Below, piece after piece: positions 36,536 through 45,721 of a stretch of 64,000 nt of DNA. Source of the DNA: Roseiarcus sp963753135 (GTDB taxonomy: Bacteria > Pseudomonadota > Alphaproteobacteria > Rhizobiales > Beijerinckiaceae); the NCBI GenBank assembly GCA_963753135.1, contig CAVWBA010000020.1, positions 62,001 to 126,000 on the forward strand, read 5' to 3'. How positions within the stretch are numbered: position 1 is the first letter of the stretch; each line of letters opens with the position of its first letter. A program made the position numbers and the translations under genes. Under the pieces are notes generated by a model, which worked only from the letters and a program-made list of their open reading frames with translations, had not been told where the DNA came from and did not search any database.

Positions 36536-36796
36536 GTGACGAAGCCAGTCCTCAGGAGACGAGCGCGCAACAACATAGTCCTGGTTGCGTCGATCGCATT
36601 GGCGTCGTTGCTTTCCAGCGCGGCGCAATCTTCCGCTGACTGCGGTGGATATTGCGAAGCGAGACAAACGCGCGCGCTTTGTCACCATGCCGTTCGGAAA
36701 CAGGGCCTTCAGGCGCCTGCAAGCGAGGCGGAATTTGAGAGGTGCAAAGCCGATCCACTGAGCTACCTTGGTAAGCCAAATCGGAAGGGGACTTGA
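36536..36796 (+). CDS. small exported Cys-containing hypothetical protein, GTG start
   Basis: This 86-residue protein uses GTG at 36536 with GGAGG placed 5 bases before it. The N-terminus is a signal peptide (NNIVLVASIALASLLSSAAQ, cleavage near SSA-DC). The mature part has four cysteines (CGGYC, ALCHH, FERCK), probably two disulfides in the periplasm. I do not recognise a family. It follows metZ after 107 bases. Confidence 0.65.
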   Translation: MTKPVLRRRARNNIVLVASIALASLLSSAAQSSADCGGYCEARQTRALCHHAVRKQGLQAPASEAEFERCKADPLSYLGKPNRKGT

Positions 36797-37185
36797 GCGG
36801 GTCTCGTCGGCGCACAAAGTTATGTCAGCCAATGATTCCATATGGTTAGGCGTGCTATTTTATGCAACTTCTGCGAACCCGTCATTTCGCTATGCGAAAT
36901 GAAACGCTTCACATGGGAGATCGTAAGTCATTGAAATCATTATGAACACCAAATCAGCCATTTCGCCGTTTTATTTGTTTCCAATGGCTTAACAGCCATT
37001 TCGTTTCGCCGTATTTCGAAATCGCCTTTCCCGATCCAAAATCGCGGGGCAAACGAATTGCAAAAACCCCATATAACCAGGGCCCCGATACCCATTCGAA
37101 ACAGCTGAAGATTAATCACTGATTCTGTAAATGTAAAGTATTATTCTAGATTTCTGCTATCTAGGACACGGGCGAATTAACGGCC
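36797..37185. other. convergent intergenic region holding repeat copy B
   Basis: The gap lies between the 3' ends of the small exported protein gene and hemW. It is AT-rich relative to the window and, apart from the repeat (36879-37020), shows no gene. Confidence 0.6.
36879..37020 (+). repeat. dispersed intergenic repeat, copy B
   Basis: This copy is in the orientation used here as reference. It begins with the hairpin CATTTCGC-TAT-GCGAAATG (36883-36901) and shares 22 identical bases (36924-36945) with copy A. It ends in GCCATTTCGTTTCGCCGTAT, which is also the end of copy C. Confidence 0.8.
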
Positions 37186-38382
<1,197 letters not shown>

Positions 38383-38468
38383 CGTCTCGTTATGCCAGCG
38401 AACACCGGCGCGCGCTAGGGCGCCAGGCTCGCCCGTCGGCGCCCGATTGAGGCGAGGCCGGTTCCACC

Positions 38469-38496
38469 TGTCACCCCCACGAAGGCGGGGGTCCAC
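38469..38496 (+). repeat. REP-like GC-rich element, left copy
   Basis: TGTCACCCCCACGAAGGCGG and the following GGGTCCAC form a hairpin (CCCCC against GGGGG). Its inverse copy lies at 38646-38673; together they bracket a gene remnant. Confidence 0.75.
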
Positions 38497-38509
38497 GAGC
38501 GTCGGGCGC

Positions 38510-38620
38510 CTGACCGCCCGGGAAAAGCAGGTGAAGAAATGGGAGCGGCAGTGGAAGCAGGAGCTGATCGAGCGGTTCAATCCGGATTGGCAAGACCTTT
38601 ACGAGACGCTGAACGCATGA
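38510..38620 (+). pseudogene. C-terminal remnant of a GIY-YIG nuclease-family protein
   Basis: The frame from 38510 reads LTAREKQVKKWERQWKQELI, then ERFNPDWQDLYETLNA, and stops at 38618-38620. This is the conserved end of small GIY-YIG (UvrC N-terminal-like) proteins. The catalytic GIY-YIG half is missing because a REP-like element abuts it on the left. Confidence 0.75.
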
Positions 38621-38645
38621 TGTTTGAAAGCCTGCGGCGGCGGCC

Positions 38646-38673
38646 CTGGACCCCCGATTTCGCGGGGGTGACA
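38646..38673 (-). repeat. REP-like GC-rich element, right copy (inverted)
   Basis: CTGGACCCCCGATTTCGCGG followed by GGGTGACA is the reverse complement of 38469-38496 except in the loop and one end base. Its CCCCC/GGGGG arms form the same hairpin. Confidence 0.75.
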
Positions 38674-38720
38674 AGCTCCGGCCATATCCGCCGCCCTGAA
38701 GCGACCAGCGCCCTTTCCTG

Positions 38721-39059
38721 TCACAACGCCTCGTCGCCGGTCTCGGCGGTGCGGATGCGCATCGCCCGCTCGATCGGGAGCACGAAAATCTTCCCGTCGC
38801 CGATCTGGCCTGTGCGTGCGGAAGCCCGGATCGCCTCGATCGTCGGTTCGACCTCGTGGTCGCTGACCGCGATCTCGAGGCGGACTTTCGGCATGAAGGC
38901 GACGTTATACTCAGAGCCACGGTAGATTTCCGTGTGCCCCTTCTGCCGGCCATAGCCATTGGCCTCGCTGACCGTCATGCCCTTGACGCCGAGCCGATCG
39001 AGCGTCGTTCGCACCTCGTCCAGTTTGAACGGCTTGATGACCGCCAGAATGAGCTTCAT
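38721..39059 (-). CDS. PII nitrogen regulatory protein (GlnK/GlnB type)
   Basis: This 112-residue signal protein begins MKLILAVIKPFKLDEVRTTL. The T-loop carries Tyr51, the uridylylation site, in GHTEIYRGSEYNVAFMPKV. The second signature TGQIGDGKIFVLPIERAMRI completes the PII family pattern. It senses ATP/ADP and 2-oxoglutarate and controls ammonium uptake or nitrogen enzymes. Neither amtB nor glnA adjoins it. GlnK and GlnB cannot be told apart here. Confidence 0.92.
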   Translation of the reverse strand: MKLILAVIKPFKLDEVRTTLDRLGVKGMTVSEANGYGRQKGHTEIYRGSEYNVAFMPKVRLEIAVSDHEVEPTIEAIRASARTGQIGDGKIFVLPIERAMRIRTAETGDEAL

Positions 39060-39197
39060 GATTGCACGCTTTCGAAAAGCAAAAGTCTTGGGTCCTTCGC
39101 TATGCCGGCGAAGTCGCCCGCGCAAGCGGGTAGTTGCGCGCAGGCGCATGTTTTGCCGTTGCGCCGAGACAACTCAATGGCCGAGCGCCCGCCCGCT

Positions 39198-41045
39198 TCA
39201 CTCGCTGGTTGTTTTCAAGCGCGCCTTGGGGAAGTAGAGCCCAGCCAAGCGTCGCTCCCACCATTGGCCGGGCGCATGGTCATTTCCGCTATAAGTGTAC
39301 TCGTAAAGCTCCGCGCGCACATAAGTCGGCGGTTTGTCGGGGAAAGGATTCTTTTCCAAGAGGCGGGTCACCGACGGTTCGTTTTCCAACAGGCGCTCGA
39401 GAAAGCGCGAGAACCACGGCAATCGTTGCGGGTCGTCAAGCGCGGCGAACCACATCTGCCAGTCCAACCGCGGCTGGTGAGGGATGTTCCATGGCGGAGC
39501 GCGGTTGATATCGCCGGGCTTATAGCGGAATTCGTACTCACGCCAATGCTGGCCGTCATCGGACCCCTCGACGATGATCTCGTCGCGTTCCGTGGTCATG
39601 ACCGAAAACAACCCGTATGGGCTCACGATGTGGAACGGCTCGACCATCTCGTCGATCGCCAGCGCCGGCCCAGGCGGATCGCCGCCGAACCGCTCGTCCA
39701 TCTGCACCAGGCTTAAGGCCACCATCAGGAGCGCGACGGCGTTGACCGCGATTGTCGCGATCCGCCGCGGGGTCTGAGATTTCGCGCCCGTCCGCGCGAG
39801 CCCGGTTAGGCGAGACGGCAAGATGCGCCGCACCGCCGCGTCGTCGAATAGCGGCAGGCACAAGAGCATCGTCTGCAGGTTGAACCAATTGTAATTGCCG
39901 GTGAGGAGAATGCAGGCTTCGAACAGCAGGATCCCGGACGCCGAGACAAACCTTAAGCGCCGCGGGCAGAAGATGAGGAACGGCAGAACGAGCTCGACGA
40001 CGAACATGGCCGCGGTCGCGGCCTCCAATAGACCGGCTGGCAGCTTCGCCGCGTAATACGCAAGCGGCGTCGGCAGCGGCTGCGTCAGGAAATGGTAACT
40101 GAGCGCCGTGAGATTCCGCCAGTTGGGATCGCCGCTGATCAGCTTGACGACCCCCGACATGAACATGAAGCGGAACAGGAGCCAGCGCGCGAGCCAGACG
40201 CCGGTGGTCGGCCTCAAGCTCATGATGAACGCAACCACCGCGGTCTCCAGAAGGAACGTGTCCCACTGGAAGTTCATGAAAGTCTGCCCGGCGTAGATGA
40301 GCGAGAGATAGAGCGCATAGATCAGAACGAGGCTGAGACGCGGCAGGAGATTGAGAACCAGCATCAGCGAGAAGCCGGCCCCGCCCCAGCACACGGCCTG
40401 AATGGCGAGGTCGCTGTCGTTCAGCCAGAACACCATCGGCGCGAGCAAAAAGCGCTCCGCCCTGAAACGGGCGAGAGCCTCGACGAGTTCATGGAGCGGC
40501 AGGATGCCGCGGCTGCCAATCAGTCCTTGCGCCTGCACGGCGAAGGAAACGAACGCGGAAAGGGTCACGAGCCCGAACAGGCGAAGGAACAGGAACGAGA
40601 CGAGCTCGTAGCGCGGCGGCTCGTGGCTCCTGCCCCACAGCATGAGACTCAAGCGAAAGAAGGCCGGGCGGCGCTTGGCGATCGCGGCGTAGGCCAGTTC
40701 CGAGACGGGGGCGAACCCAGGCAGGCGCCGGTAGAGCGCGAGCCAGAATCCTTTGCCGGGCGCATGGGCAAGCGTCAGGAAACTGGCCTCGGCGCCGCTC
40801 GCGCGCCGGCCGTCAGGCGCGATGAATTGCACCGCGCGCTGGAATTCGGCTTCCGGGATCGTCGGGTATTGCGGCAGGACTTCCTGATAAGGGCGATAGT
40901 CGACGCTGTCGCCCGTCAGCTTCTCCCAATACCGCGCCCAATAGGCGCAGAACCCGCAATCGCCGTCATAGATGAGCTGCGGCCGCGCATTGGTTGCTGG
41001 CGCTTCAACGGGTTCGACGGACTGAGTTCCCGGTATCTCTGACAC
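39198..41045 (-). CDS. DUF393 thioredoxin-like domain fused to a lipase maturation factor-type membrane domain
   Basis: This 615-residue protein has two parts. Residues 22-135 are a DUF393 domain with the redox-like motif YDGDCGFC (Cys30, Cys33). Residues of about 155-600 resemble lipase maturation factor family proteins: several membrane segments (LVLIYALYLSLIYAGQ, VVELVLPFLIFC), the block FMNFQWDTFLLETAVVAFIM, and a soluble C-terminal half with PPWNIPHQPRLDWQMWFAAL. A role in folding or disulfide handling of an exported protein is inferred only from the domains. The frame is intact. Confidence 0.8.
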   Translation of the reverse strand: MSEIPGTQSVEPVEAPATNARPQLIYDGDCGFCAYWARYWEKLTGDSVDYRPYQEVLPQYPTIPEAEFQRAVQFIAPDGRRASGAEASFLTLAHAPGKGFWLALYRRLPGFAPVSELAYAAIAKRRPAFFRLSLMLWGRSHEPPRYELVSFLFLRLFGLVTLSAFVSFAVQAQGLIGSRGILPLHELVEALARFRAERFLLAPMVFWLNDSDLAIQAVCWGGAGFSLMLVLNLLPRLSLVLIYALYLSLIYAGQTFMNFQWDTFLLETAVVAFIMSLRPTTGVWLARWLLFRFMFMSGVVKLISGDPNWRNLTALSYHFLTQPLPTPLAYYAAKLPAGLLEAATAAMFVVELVLPFLIFCPRRLRFVSASGILLFEACILLTGNYNWFNLQTMLLCLPLFDDAAVRRILPSRLTGLARTGAKSQTPRRIATIAVNAVALLMVALSLVQMDERFGGDPPGPALAIDEMVEPFHIVSPYGLFSVMTTERDEIIVEGSDDGQHWREYEFRYKPGDINRAPPWNIPHQPRLDWQMWFAALDDPQRLPWFSRFLERLLENEPSVTRLLEKNPFPDKPPTYVRAELYEYTYSGNDHAPGQWWERRLAGLYFPKARLKTTSE

Positions 41046-41171
41046 GATACATTACGACGGCTGGGCCGCCCACTTCGTCAGCGCTTGTTGGCGAAACTGT
41101 AGGCGTTTATCGCCTTGAAAATCTCCAGTTTCTGGGCTCGAAGCGTCAACCCGTAGGTAGTTTTACCCATT

Positions 41172-41190
41172 GCCAAGTTGGCTTGCCAAC
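41172..41190. promoter_or_regulatory. overlapping palindromes, possible operator
   Basis: GCCAAGTTGGC (41172-41182) and GTTGGC-TT-GCCAAC (41177-41190) overlap, giving three TTGGC/GCCAA half-sites. It lies about 135 bases before the SMP-30 gene and 127 bases before the fusion-protein gene on the other strand, between divergent genes. Confidence 0.4.
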
Positions 41191-41324
41191 CTAATCGTGG
41201 CCACGCGCCGGCAAATTCCAAGGCGACGAAACGTCTGATCCCAAGCACGAGCGCGGGGCCAGCGAACGTGACCATCGATAACCATGCGTCTCAAAAGACG
41301 CCAATTTTATTCGGGGAGGAACAC

Positions 41325-42551
41325 ATGGCTTATCAGGACAATTGCGTTCAAAATTCGGGCGGAGCGGTTTCGCGGCGAACGCTCGTCGCCGGGATAGCGG
41401 CAGGCGCGGGCGTCGTGGCGCTCGGGTCTCGGAATGCAGCGGCGGCAGAAAGCGGACCAGTTGCGCCGCCGAGCACCATAACCAGTCCGCCGCGCGATTT
41501 CGGTCCGAACGCACCGCCCAACGTCTATTTCACCGACCCCGATGTCCTCACCGTCGATCCGAGTTTCGATGGCCTGCGCCAACCCAATGCGCCGATCCAG
41601 CGGCTATGGACCGGCGCTCTGTGGTCCGAGGGGCCAGCTTGGAACGCGCAGGGCCGGTATCTCGTCTGGAGCGACATTCCTAATAATCGGCAAATGCGTT
41701 GGTTGGAAGACGACGGTCACGTGAGCGTGTTCCGAATGCCCACGAACAACAGCAACGGCAATACGTTCGACTTCCAGGGCCGGCAGGTTTCTTGCGAGCA
41801 TCTGGGCCGGCGCGTCACCCGCTACGAGCTCGACGGCTCCGCGACGGTAATCGCAGACTCGTACAACGGCAAGCGCCTCAATTCTCCCAACGATGTCGTC
41901 GCGCATCCGGATGGCAGCCTCTGGTTCACCGATCCGCCTTACGGCGGGCAGCTCTACGAGGGCGAGCCCGACGCGCCGGGCGGACCGACTGCCGGACACA
42001 TGAATGCCAGGCTCGGCCAGCCGGCCGGATTCGTCGGAGGCAAGCGCGAACTGCCGACCAACTGTTATCGGTGGGACCCGAGCGGAAAACTCGATCTCGT
42101 CGTCACCGAGGAGCAGGTTCCCGATCCGAACGGCCTCTGCTTCTCGCCCGACTATAAGAAGCTCTACGTCATCAGCACCGGCAAAGGGCCTGGAGACACC
42201 GGTCCCGGCGGCAAGGGCGATATTTCAGTCTTCGATGTCGGCTCCGACAACAAGCTCTCGAACCAAAAGCTGTTCACCGATTGCGTCATTGACGGGGTGA
42301 AGTGCGGTCCCGACGGCATGCGCTCCGATGTGGACGGCAACCTTTGGGTGTCGAGCAACGCGGGGCGGGCTGTGGGCTACAATGGCGTGACGGTATGGAA
42401 CCCTGCCGGCAAGCTCATCGGTCGTATCCGTACCCCCGAGGTCGTCGCCAACCTTTGCTTCGGCGGCCCCAAACGCAACCGATTATTTATATGCGGAAGC
42501 CAGTCGCTCTATGCGCTCTTTACAGCGACGCAGGGGGCAGCTCCAGGCTGA
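41325..42551 (+). CDS. Tat-exported SMP-30/gluconolactonase family protein
   Basis: This 408-residue beta-propeller starts MAYQDN at 41325 behind GGGGAGG. The twin-arginine signal is SRRTLVAGIAAGAGVVALGS. Family marks are TGALWSEGPAWNAQGRYLVW (metal-binding Glu), SPNDVVAHPDGSLWFTDPPY and DPNGLCFSPDYKKLYVIS (Asn and Asp ligands). The enzyme is probably a periplasmic lactonase with a divalent metal. It lies beside the divergent DUF393/LMF gene. Confidence 0.88.
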   Translation: MAYQDNCVQNSGGAVSRRTLVAGIAAGAGVVALGSRNAAAAESGPVAPPSTITSPPRDFGPNAPPNVYFTDPDVLTVDPSFDGLRQPNAPIQRLWTGALWSEGPAWNAQGRYLVWSDIPNNRQMRWLEDDGHVSVFRMPTNNSNGNTFDFQGRQVSCEHLGRRVTRYELDGSATVIADSYNGKRLNSPNDVVAHPDGSLWFTDPPYGGQLYEGEPDAPGGPTAGHMNARLGQPAGFVGGKRELPTNCYRWDPSGKLDLVVTEEQVPDPNGLCFSPDYKKLYVISTGKGPGDTGPGGKGDISVFDVGSDNKLSNQKLFTDCVIDGVKCGPDGMRSDVDGNLWVSSNAGRAVGYNGVTVWNPAGKLIGRIRTPEVVANLCFGGPKRNRLFICGSQSLYALFTATQGAAPG

Positions 42552-42591
42552 AGCTGGCCAATTCGTCTCGCGCTCGAGGCGCGAAGTTCTA

Positions 42592-42620
42592 GCCGGGGGC
42601 GCTTGCGCCCGGCCCTTTTC
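42592..42620. terminator. rho-independent terminator after the SMP-30 gene
   Basis: GCCGGGGGCGC pairs with GCGCCCGGC around a short TT-rich loop (42592-42613), and CCTTTTCT follows. It separates two convergent genes and may serve both. Confidence 0.75.
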
Positions 42621-43082
42621 TCACTTCTCAAGCTCGGCCAAAGTCGGCATGCGGCCGTTTGGCGTCAGATGATTGATGATCTGCGGCAGGGCCGCTGCGA
42701 GCTGGTTCAGCAATTCTTGCTGGCTCATGCCGGTGCGCTGTGAAAGCTGAGCAAGCACGTCCTGGCCGAGCGCCGAACCGAGTTGTCCGGGCTGAACCGG
42801 CTCGTTCGTCCCGTGGCCGACCCAGGAATTGACTTGCGGCGCCACTCCGCCCGCGGCGAGCTTGCCGATGAGGTCACTGAGGCCGCCGAGAATGCTCCCG
42901 GCCGGCGCATTCGTTGGCACCGGTTGCCCGGGCGGGGGGATAGGCACAGAGGGCGCGGAGGCTGGCGCCGAACTGCCGCCAAACAGCTTCCCGAGAATAA
43001 GGGCGCCGACGGCGACCGCGATCGGCGTCGCTAGATTGCCGCCCGGAACCGCATTTTTCATCGCGTCGTCAAAGCCGGCCAT
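42621..43082 (-). CDS. YidB family (DUF937) protein
   Basis: This 153-residue protein starts MAGFDDAMKNAVPGGNLATP, has a hydrophobic helix (IAVAVGALILGKLFG) and a proline-rich linker. The YidB block follows: ILGGLSDLIGKLAAGGVAPQ, VNSWVGHGTNEPVQPGQLGS and VLAQLSQRTGMSQQELLNQL. The function of the family is unknown. It converges on the SMP-30 gene and diverges from the YeaQ-type gene. Confidence 0.85.
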   Translation of the reverse strand: MAGFDDAMKNAVPGGNLATPIAVAVGALILGKLFGGSSAPASAPSVPIPPPGQPVPTNAPAGSILGGLSDLIGKLAAGGVAPQVNSWVGHGTNEPVQPGQLGSALGQDVLAQLSQRTGMSQQELLNQLAAALPQIINHLTPNGRMPTLAELEK

Positions 43083-43242
43083 CGTTGCCTCCTCCATATC
43101 CATCCAAGTCGAAAAGTTTTCCCTCCGACTACAGCGTAGCGCCGTATTTCGAAGATATGACGACCAAGACTACAGGCTTGCGTTTTCCTCGTCCATACCG
43201 CACATTCCCTTTGACCGGTGGGGGCGCGTGGGAGGCTTCGAT

Positions 43243-43494
43243 ATGGGCATTATCAGCTGGATCATTCTGGGTCTGATCGCCGGTTTCATCGCCAGCAAGA
43301 TCGTCAACAAGACCGGGTCCGGCATGATGATGGACATAGCGCTTGGCGTTGTCGGCGCGATCGTCGGCGGATTTCTGGCGAGCTTTCTCGGCATCGGGGG
43401 GGTCACCGGGGTAAACATCGGCAGCATTATCATCGCGGTGATCGGCGCCGTGATCGTGCTGCTGGTCTACCGCGCAGTCGCCTCGCGGGCTTGA
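43243..43494 (+). CDS. GlsB/YeaQ/YmgE family stress-associated membrane protein
   Basis: An 83-residue protein of two or three membrane helices: MGIISWIILGLIAGFIASKI, then GVVGAIVGGFLASFLGIGGV and IGSIIIAVIGAVIVLLVYRA. Glycine spacing and size are typical of the transglycosylase-associated family. GGGAGG lies 7 bases before the ATG. The precise role is not established. Confidence 0.88.
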   Translation: MGIISWIILGLIAGFIASKIVNKTGSGMMMDIALGVVGAIVGGFLASFLGIGGVTGVNIGSIIIAVIGAVIVLLVYRAVASRA

Positions 43495-43503
43495 TACGAG
43501 CGG

Positions 43504-43974
43504 TTAATCGGCGGCGCTCCACCGCGCCGCTGACAGATCGTCGTCCTTCTTGGATTCGATCCATCCTTCGACGGAGCCATCGCTGCGTATCGCGCGCTTC
43601 CAGAACGGCGCGCGGGTCTTGAGATAGTCCATCAGCATCTCGGCCGCCGCGAACGCCGCGCCACGATGCTCCGCAGCCACCGCGACGAAAACAATCCGCT
43701 CGCCCGGCGCAACACGGCCAAAGCGATGGATTATGGTCACGCCCATGAGCGGCCAGCGCGCTTCGGCCTCGCCCGCCGCGCGTGCGATCTCCTCCTCGGC
43801 CATTCCGGGATAATGTTCGAGTTCGAGCGCGGCAAGCAGCCCGCCCTCATCGCGGCAACAGCCGATAAAGCTCACGACCGCGCCGACGTCGGTTCGCCCG
43901 CGCGCGAGCGCTTCGGCTTCCGCGCCTGGGTCGAAATCCTCTCGCTGGACGCGGACCGTCGCCATCGCATTCAA
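43504..43974 (-). CDS. moaE: molybdopterin synthase catalytic subunit
   Basis: This 156-residue enzyme inserts sulfur into precursor Z to make molybdopterin. Marks are VGAVVSFIGCCRDEG, LELEHYPGMAEEEI, IIHRFGRVAPGERIVFVAVA, HRGAAFAAAEMLMDYLKTRA and the catalytic lysine region FWKRAI. Its start overlaps the moaD stop, so MoaD and MoaE are made together. The window also encodes a molybdopterin oxidoreductase. Confidence 0.93.
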   Translation of the reverse strand: MNAMATVRVQREDFDPGAEAEALARGRTDVGAVVSFIGCCRDEGGLLAALELEHYPGMAEEEIARAAGEAEARWPLMGVTIIHRFGRVAPGERIVFVAVAAEHRGAAFAAAEMLMDYLKTRAPFWKRAIRSDGSVEGWIESKKDDDLSAARWSAAD

Positions 43975-44222
43975 CCGCCGGTCATAGGCGGAAAGAACGC
44001 CACTTCCTTCGCCCCCGCGATCGAAACGTCGCTGCGGGCGTGAACCCGATCGAGCGCGGCGCGAACAGCCGCAGGCTTGTCGAACGCGTGCGCGTAGCCC
44101 TCGCCGCGCTCACGGAGCCAGACGACAAGGTCGCCGACCGTCTTAACCGTCGGAGGCGGATCGAGCTCCTCCTCCGCCGTGCCGACGCGTTCACGCACCC
44201 AGGCGAAATAAAGCGCCTTCAT
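43971..44222 (-). CDS. moaD: molybdopterin synthase sulfur carrier subunit
   Basis: An 83-residue ubiquitin-fold protein, MKALYFAWVRERVGTAEEEL, ending FFPPMTGG, the C-terminal Gly-Gly that is adenylated and thiocarboxylated. The ATG is at 44222, eight bases after the pgsA stop, and the stop overlaps moaE. This pgsA-moaD-moaE order is common in Rhizobiales. Confidence 0.93.
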   Translation of the reverse strand: MKALYFAWVRERVGTAEEELDPPPTVKTVGDLVVWLRERGEGYAHAFDKPAAVRAALDRVHARSDVSIAGAKEVAFFPPMTGG

Positions 44223-44230
44223 CTCTTGCC

Positions 44231-44842
44231 TCAGTCGCTCCCGACATGGTCGTAGCTCGCCTTCATATAGTCCCAGCCGGTATAAAGCGTCAGGATAGCG
44301 GCGACCCATAACAGCACGATGCCGATCGTGATTGACCCTGGCAGGACGGCTTCTCCGGCTGGGCCGGCGATCAGAAAAGCGAGGGCGATGAATTGGACCG
44401 AGGTCTTCCATTTGGCGAGCGCCGTGACCGGCAGCGGAACTCTGAGCTCCGCCAGATATTCGCGCAGGCCCGAGACCAGGATTTCCCGGCAAAGGATGAC
44501 GATCGCCGCCCAAAGGGTGAGACCGGAAATGGTCTGATCGGCGGCGAGCACCAGGATCACCGCCGAAACGAGGAGCTTGTCGGCGATCGGGTCCAGCATT
44601 CTCCCGAGCGAGGACTGTTGCGACCAGGCGCGCGCCAGATAGCCGTCGAAAAAGTCGCTGATTCCAGCGGCGACAAAGATCGCGAGCGCCGTCCACCGCG
44701 CCCACGGCGCCTGCGGCCAGAACAAGAAGCCGGCGACAAGCGGAACCGCCGCGACCCGCGCATAGGTCAGTATATTGGGCAAAGACCAGTTGCGGCCGAG
44801 CTGAGGAGCGGTCGAGGAAACCATTTGCGGTGCAGCAGACAT
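44231..44842 (-). CDS. pgsA: CDP-diacylglycerol-glycerol-3-phosphate 3-phosphatidyltransferase
   Basis: This 203-residue membrane enzyme makes phosphatidylglycerophosphate. The CDP-alcohol phosphotransferase motif is in DFFDGYLARAWSQQSSLG and RMLDPIADK (DGx2ARx8Gx3Dx3D). NWSLPNILTYARVAAVPLVA is the usual first helix. The start at 44842 (MSAAPQMVSS) is chosen because the upstream residues are not family-like. uvrC, often next to pgsA, is absent. Confidence 0.93.
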   Translation of the reverse strand: MSAAPQMVSSTAPQLGRNWSLPNILTYARVAAVPLVAGFLFWPQAPWARWTALAIFVAAGISDFFDGYLARAWSQQSSLGRMLDPIADKLLVSAVILVLAADQTISGLTLWAAIVILCREILVSGLREYLAELRVPLPVTALAKWKTSVQFIALAFLIAGPAGEAVLPGSITIGIVLLWVAAILTLYTGWDYMKASYDHVGSD

Positions 44843-45010
44843 CGCGCCTGTCCGCCCGTCAATAGCGCGCTCGCAGACGCCGGTGCGACGCGGCCGTCCG
44901 CCGCACGCGCCAACAAAGCTGGGGACGATGGCGCGCGCTGGCCTCCGCGAGAGCAACTTCGTTTAATGTCAAGGTCTTCAAAGTGTTTCCCCGTGGCCAG
45001 GACCTCGCTC

Positions 45011-45640
45011 ATGCCGAATGTTCACGTCGTCGCCCATCCGCTGGTGCAGCATAAGCTGACGCTGATGCGGGACAAGACCGTTTCGACCAAGGGCTTCCGG
45101 CAGCTGATGAACGAGATCGGCATGCTTCTCGCCTATGAGGTGACGCGCGATTTGCCGCTCGAGATGGTCGAGGTGGAGACTCCGCTGGCCAAGATGATGG
45201 CGCCGTCGATTTCCGGCAAGAAGCTGGTGTTTGCGCCGATTTTGCGCGCGGGCGTCGGATTTCTCGATGGAATGCTCAATCTCGTGCCGAGCGCGCGCGT
45301 CGCCCATATCGGGCTCTATCGCGACCCACAGACCCTGGAGGCGGTGGAGTACTATTTCAAAGCTCCGGCGGACGTGGCCGACCGGCTGGTCATTGTGATG
45401 GACCCGATGCTCGCGACCGCAAATTCAGCGGTCGCGGCGATCGACCGCCTCAAGCGGCGCGGGGTGAAGGACATTCGCTTCGTCTGCCTTCTCGCCGCCC
45501 CTGAGGGGATCGAACGGCTGACGAAAGCGCATCCCGAGGTGCAGATCTGGACCGCGGCGGTCGATGAGCGGCTCAACGAGCACGGCTACATCATTCCTGG
45601 CCTGGGCGACGCTGGCGACCGCATGTTCGGCACGAAGTAG
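45011..45640 (+). CDS. upp: uracil phosphoribosyltransferase
   Basis: This 209-residue salvage enzyme converts uracil and PRPP to UMP. It reads MPNVHVVAHPLVQHKLTLMR, VFAPILRAGVGFLDGML, the PRPP loop VIVMDPMLATANSAVAAI and the uracil-binding end DERLNEHGYIIPGLGDAGDR. Length is normal. It is transcribed away from pgsA. Confidence 0.96.
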   Translation: MPNVHVVAHPLVQHKLTLMRDKTVSTKGFRQLMNEIGMLLAYEVTRDLPLEMVEVETPLAKMMAPSISGKKLVFAPILRAGVGFLDGMLNLVPSARVAHIGLYRDPQTLEAVEYYFKAPADVADRLVIVMDPMLATANSAVAAIDRLKRRGVKDIRFVCLLAAPEGIERLTKAHPEVQIWTAAVDERLNEHGYIIPGLGDAGDRMFGTK

Positions 45641-45721
45641 CGCTGCGTTTCAACGCCGCGCTCGGGACTTGCGCCGTTCGGCCTTGGGAGCCGGGGATGT
45701 AAGGCCAGTGTTAAATCACGC

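Noticed and set aside
35561..36796. A 411-codon plus-strand frame overlapping metZ and the small exported protein
   Set aside because: Its first three quarters are an out-of-frame reading of metZ; only the end from GTG 36536 has a ribosome binding site and signal peptide.
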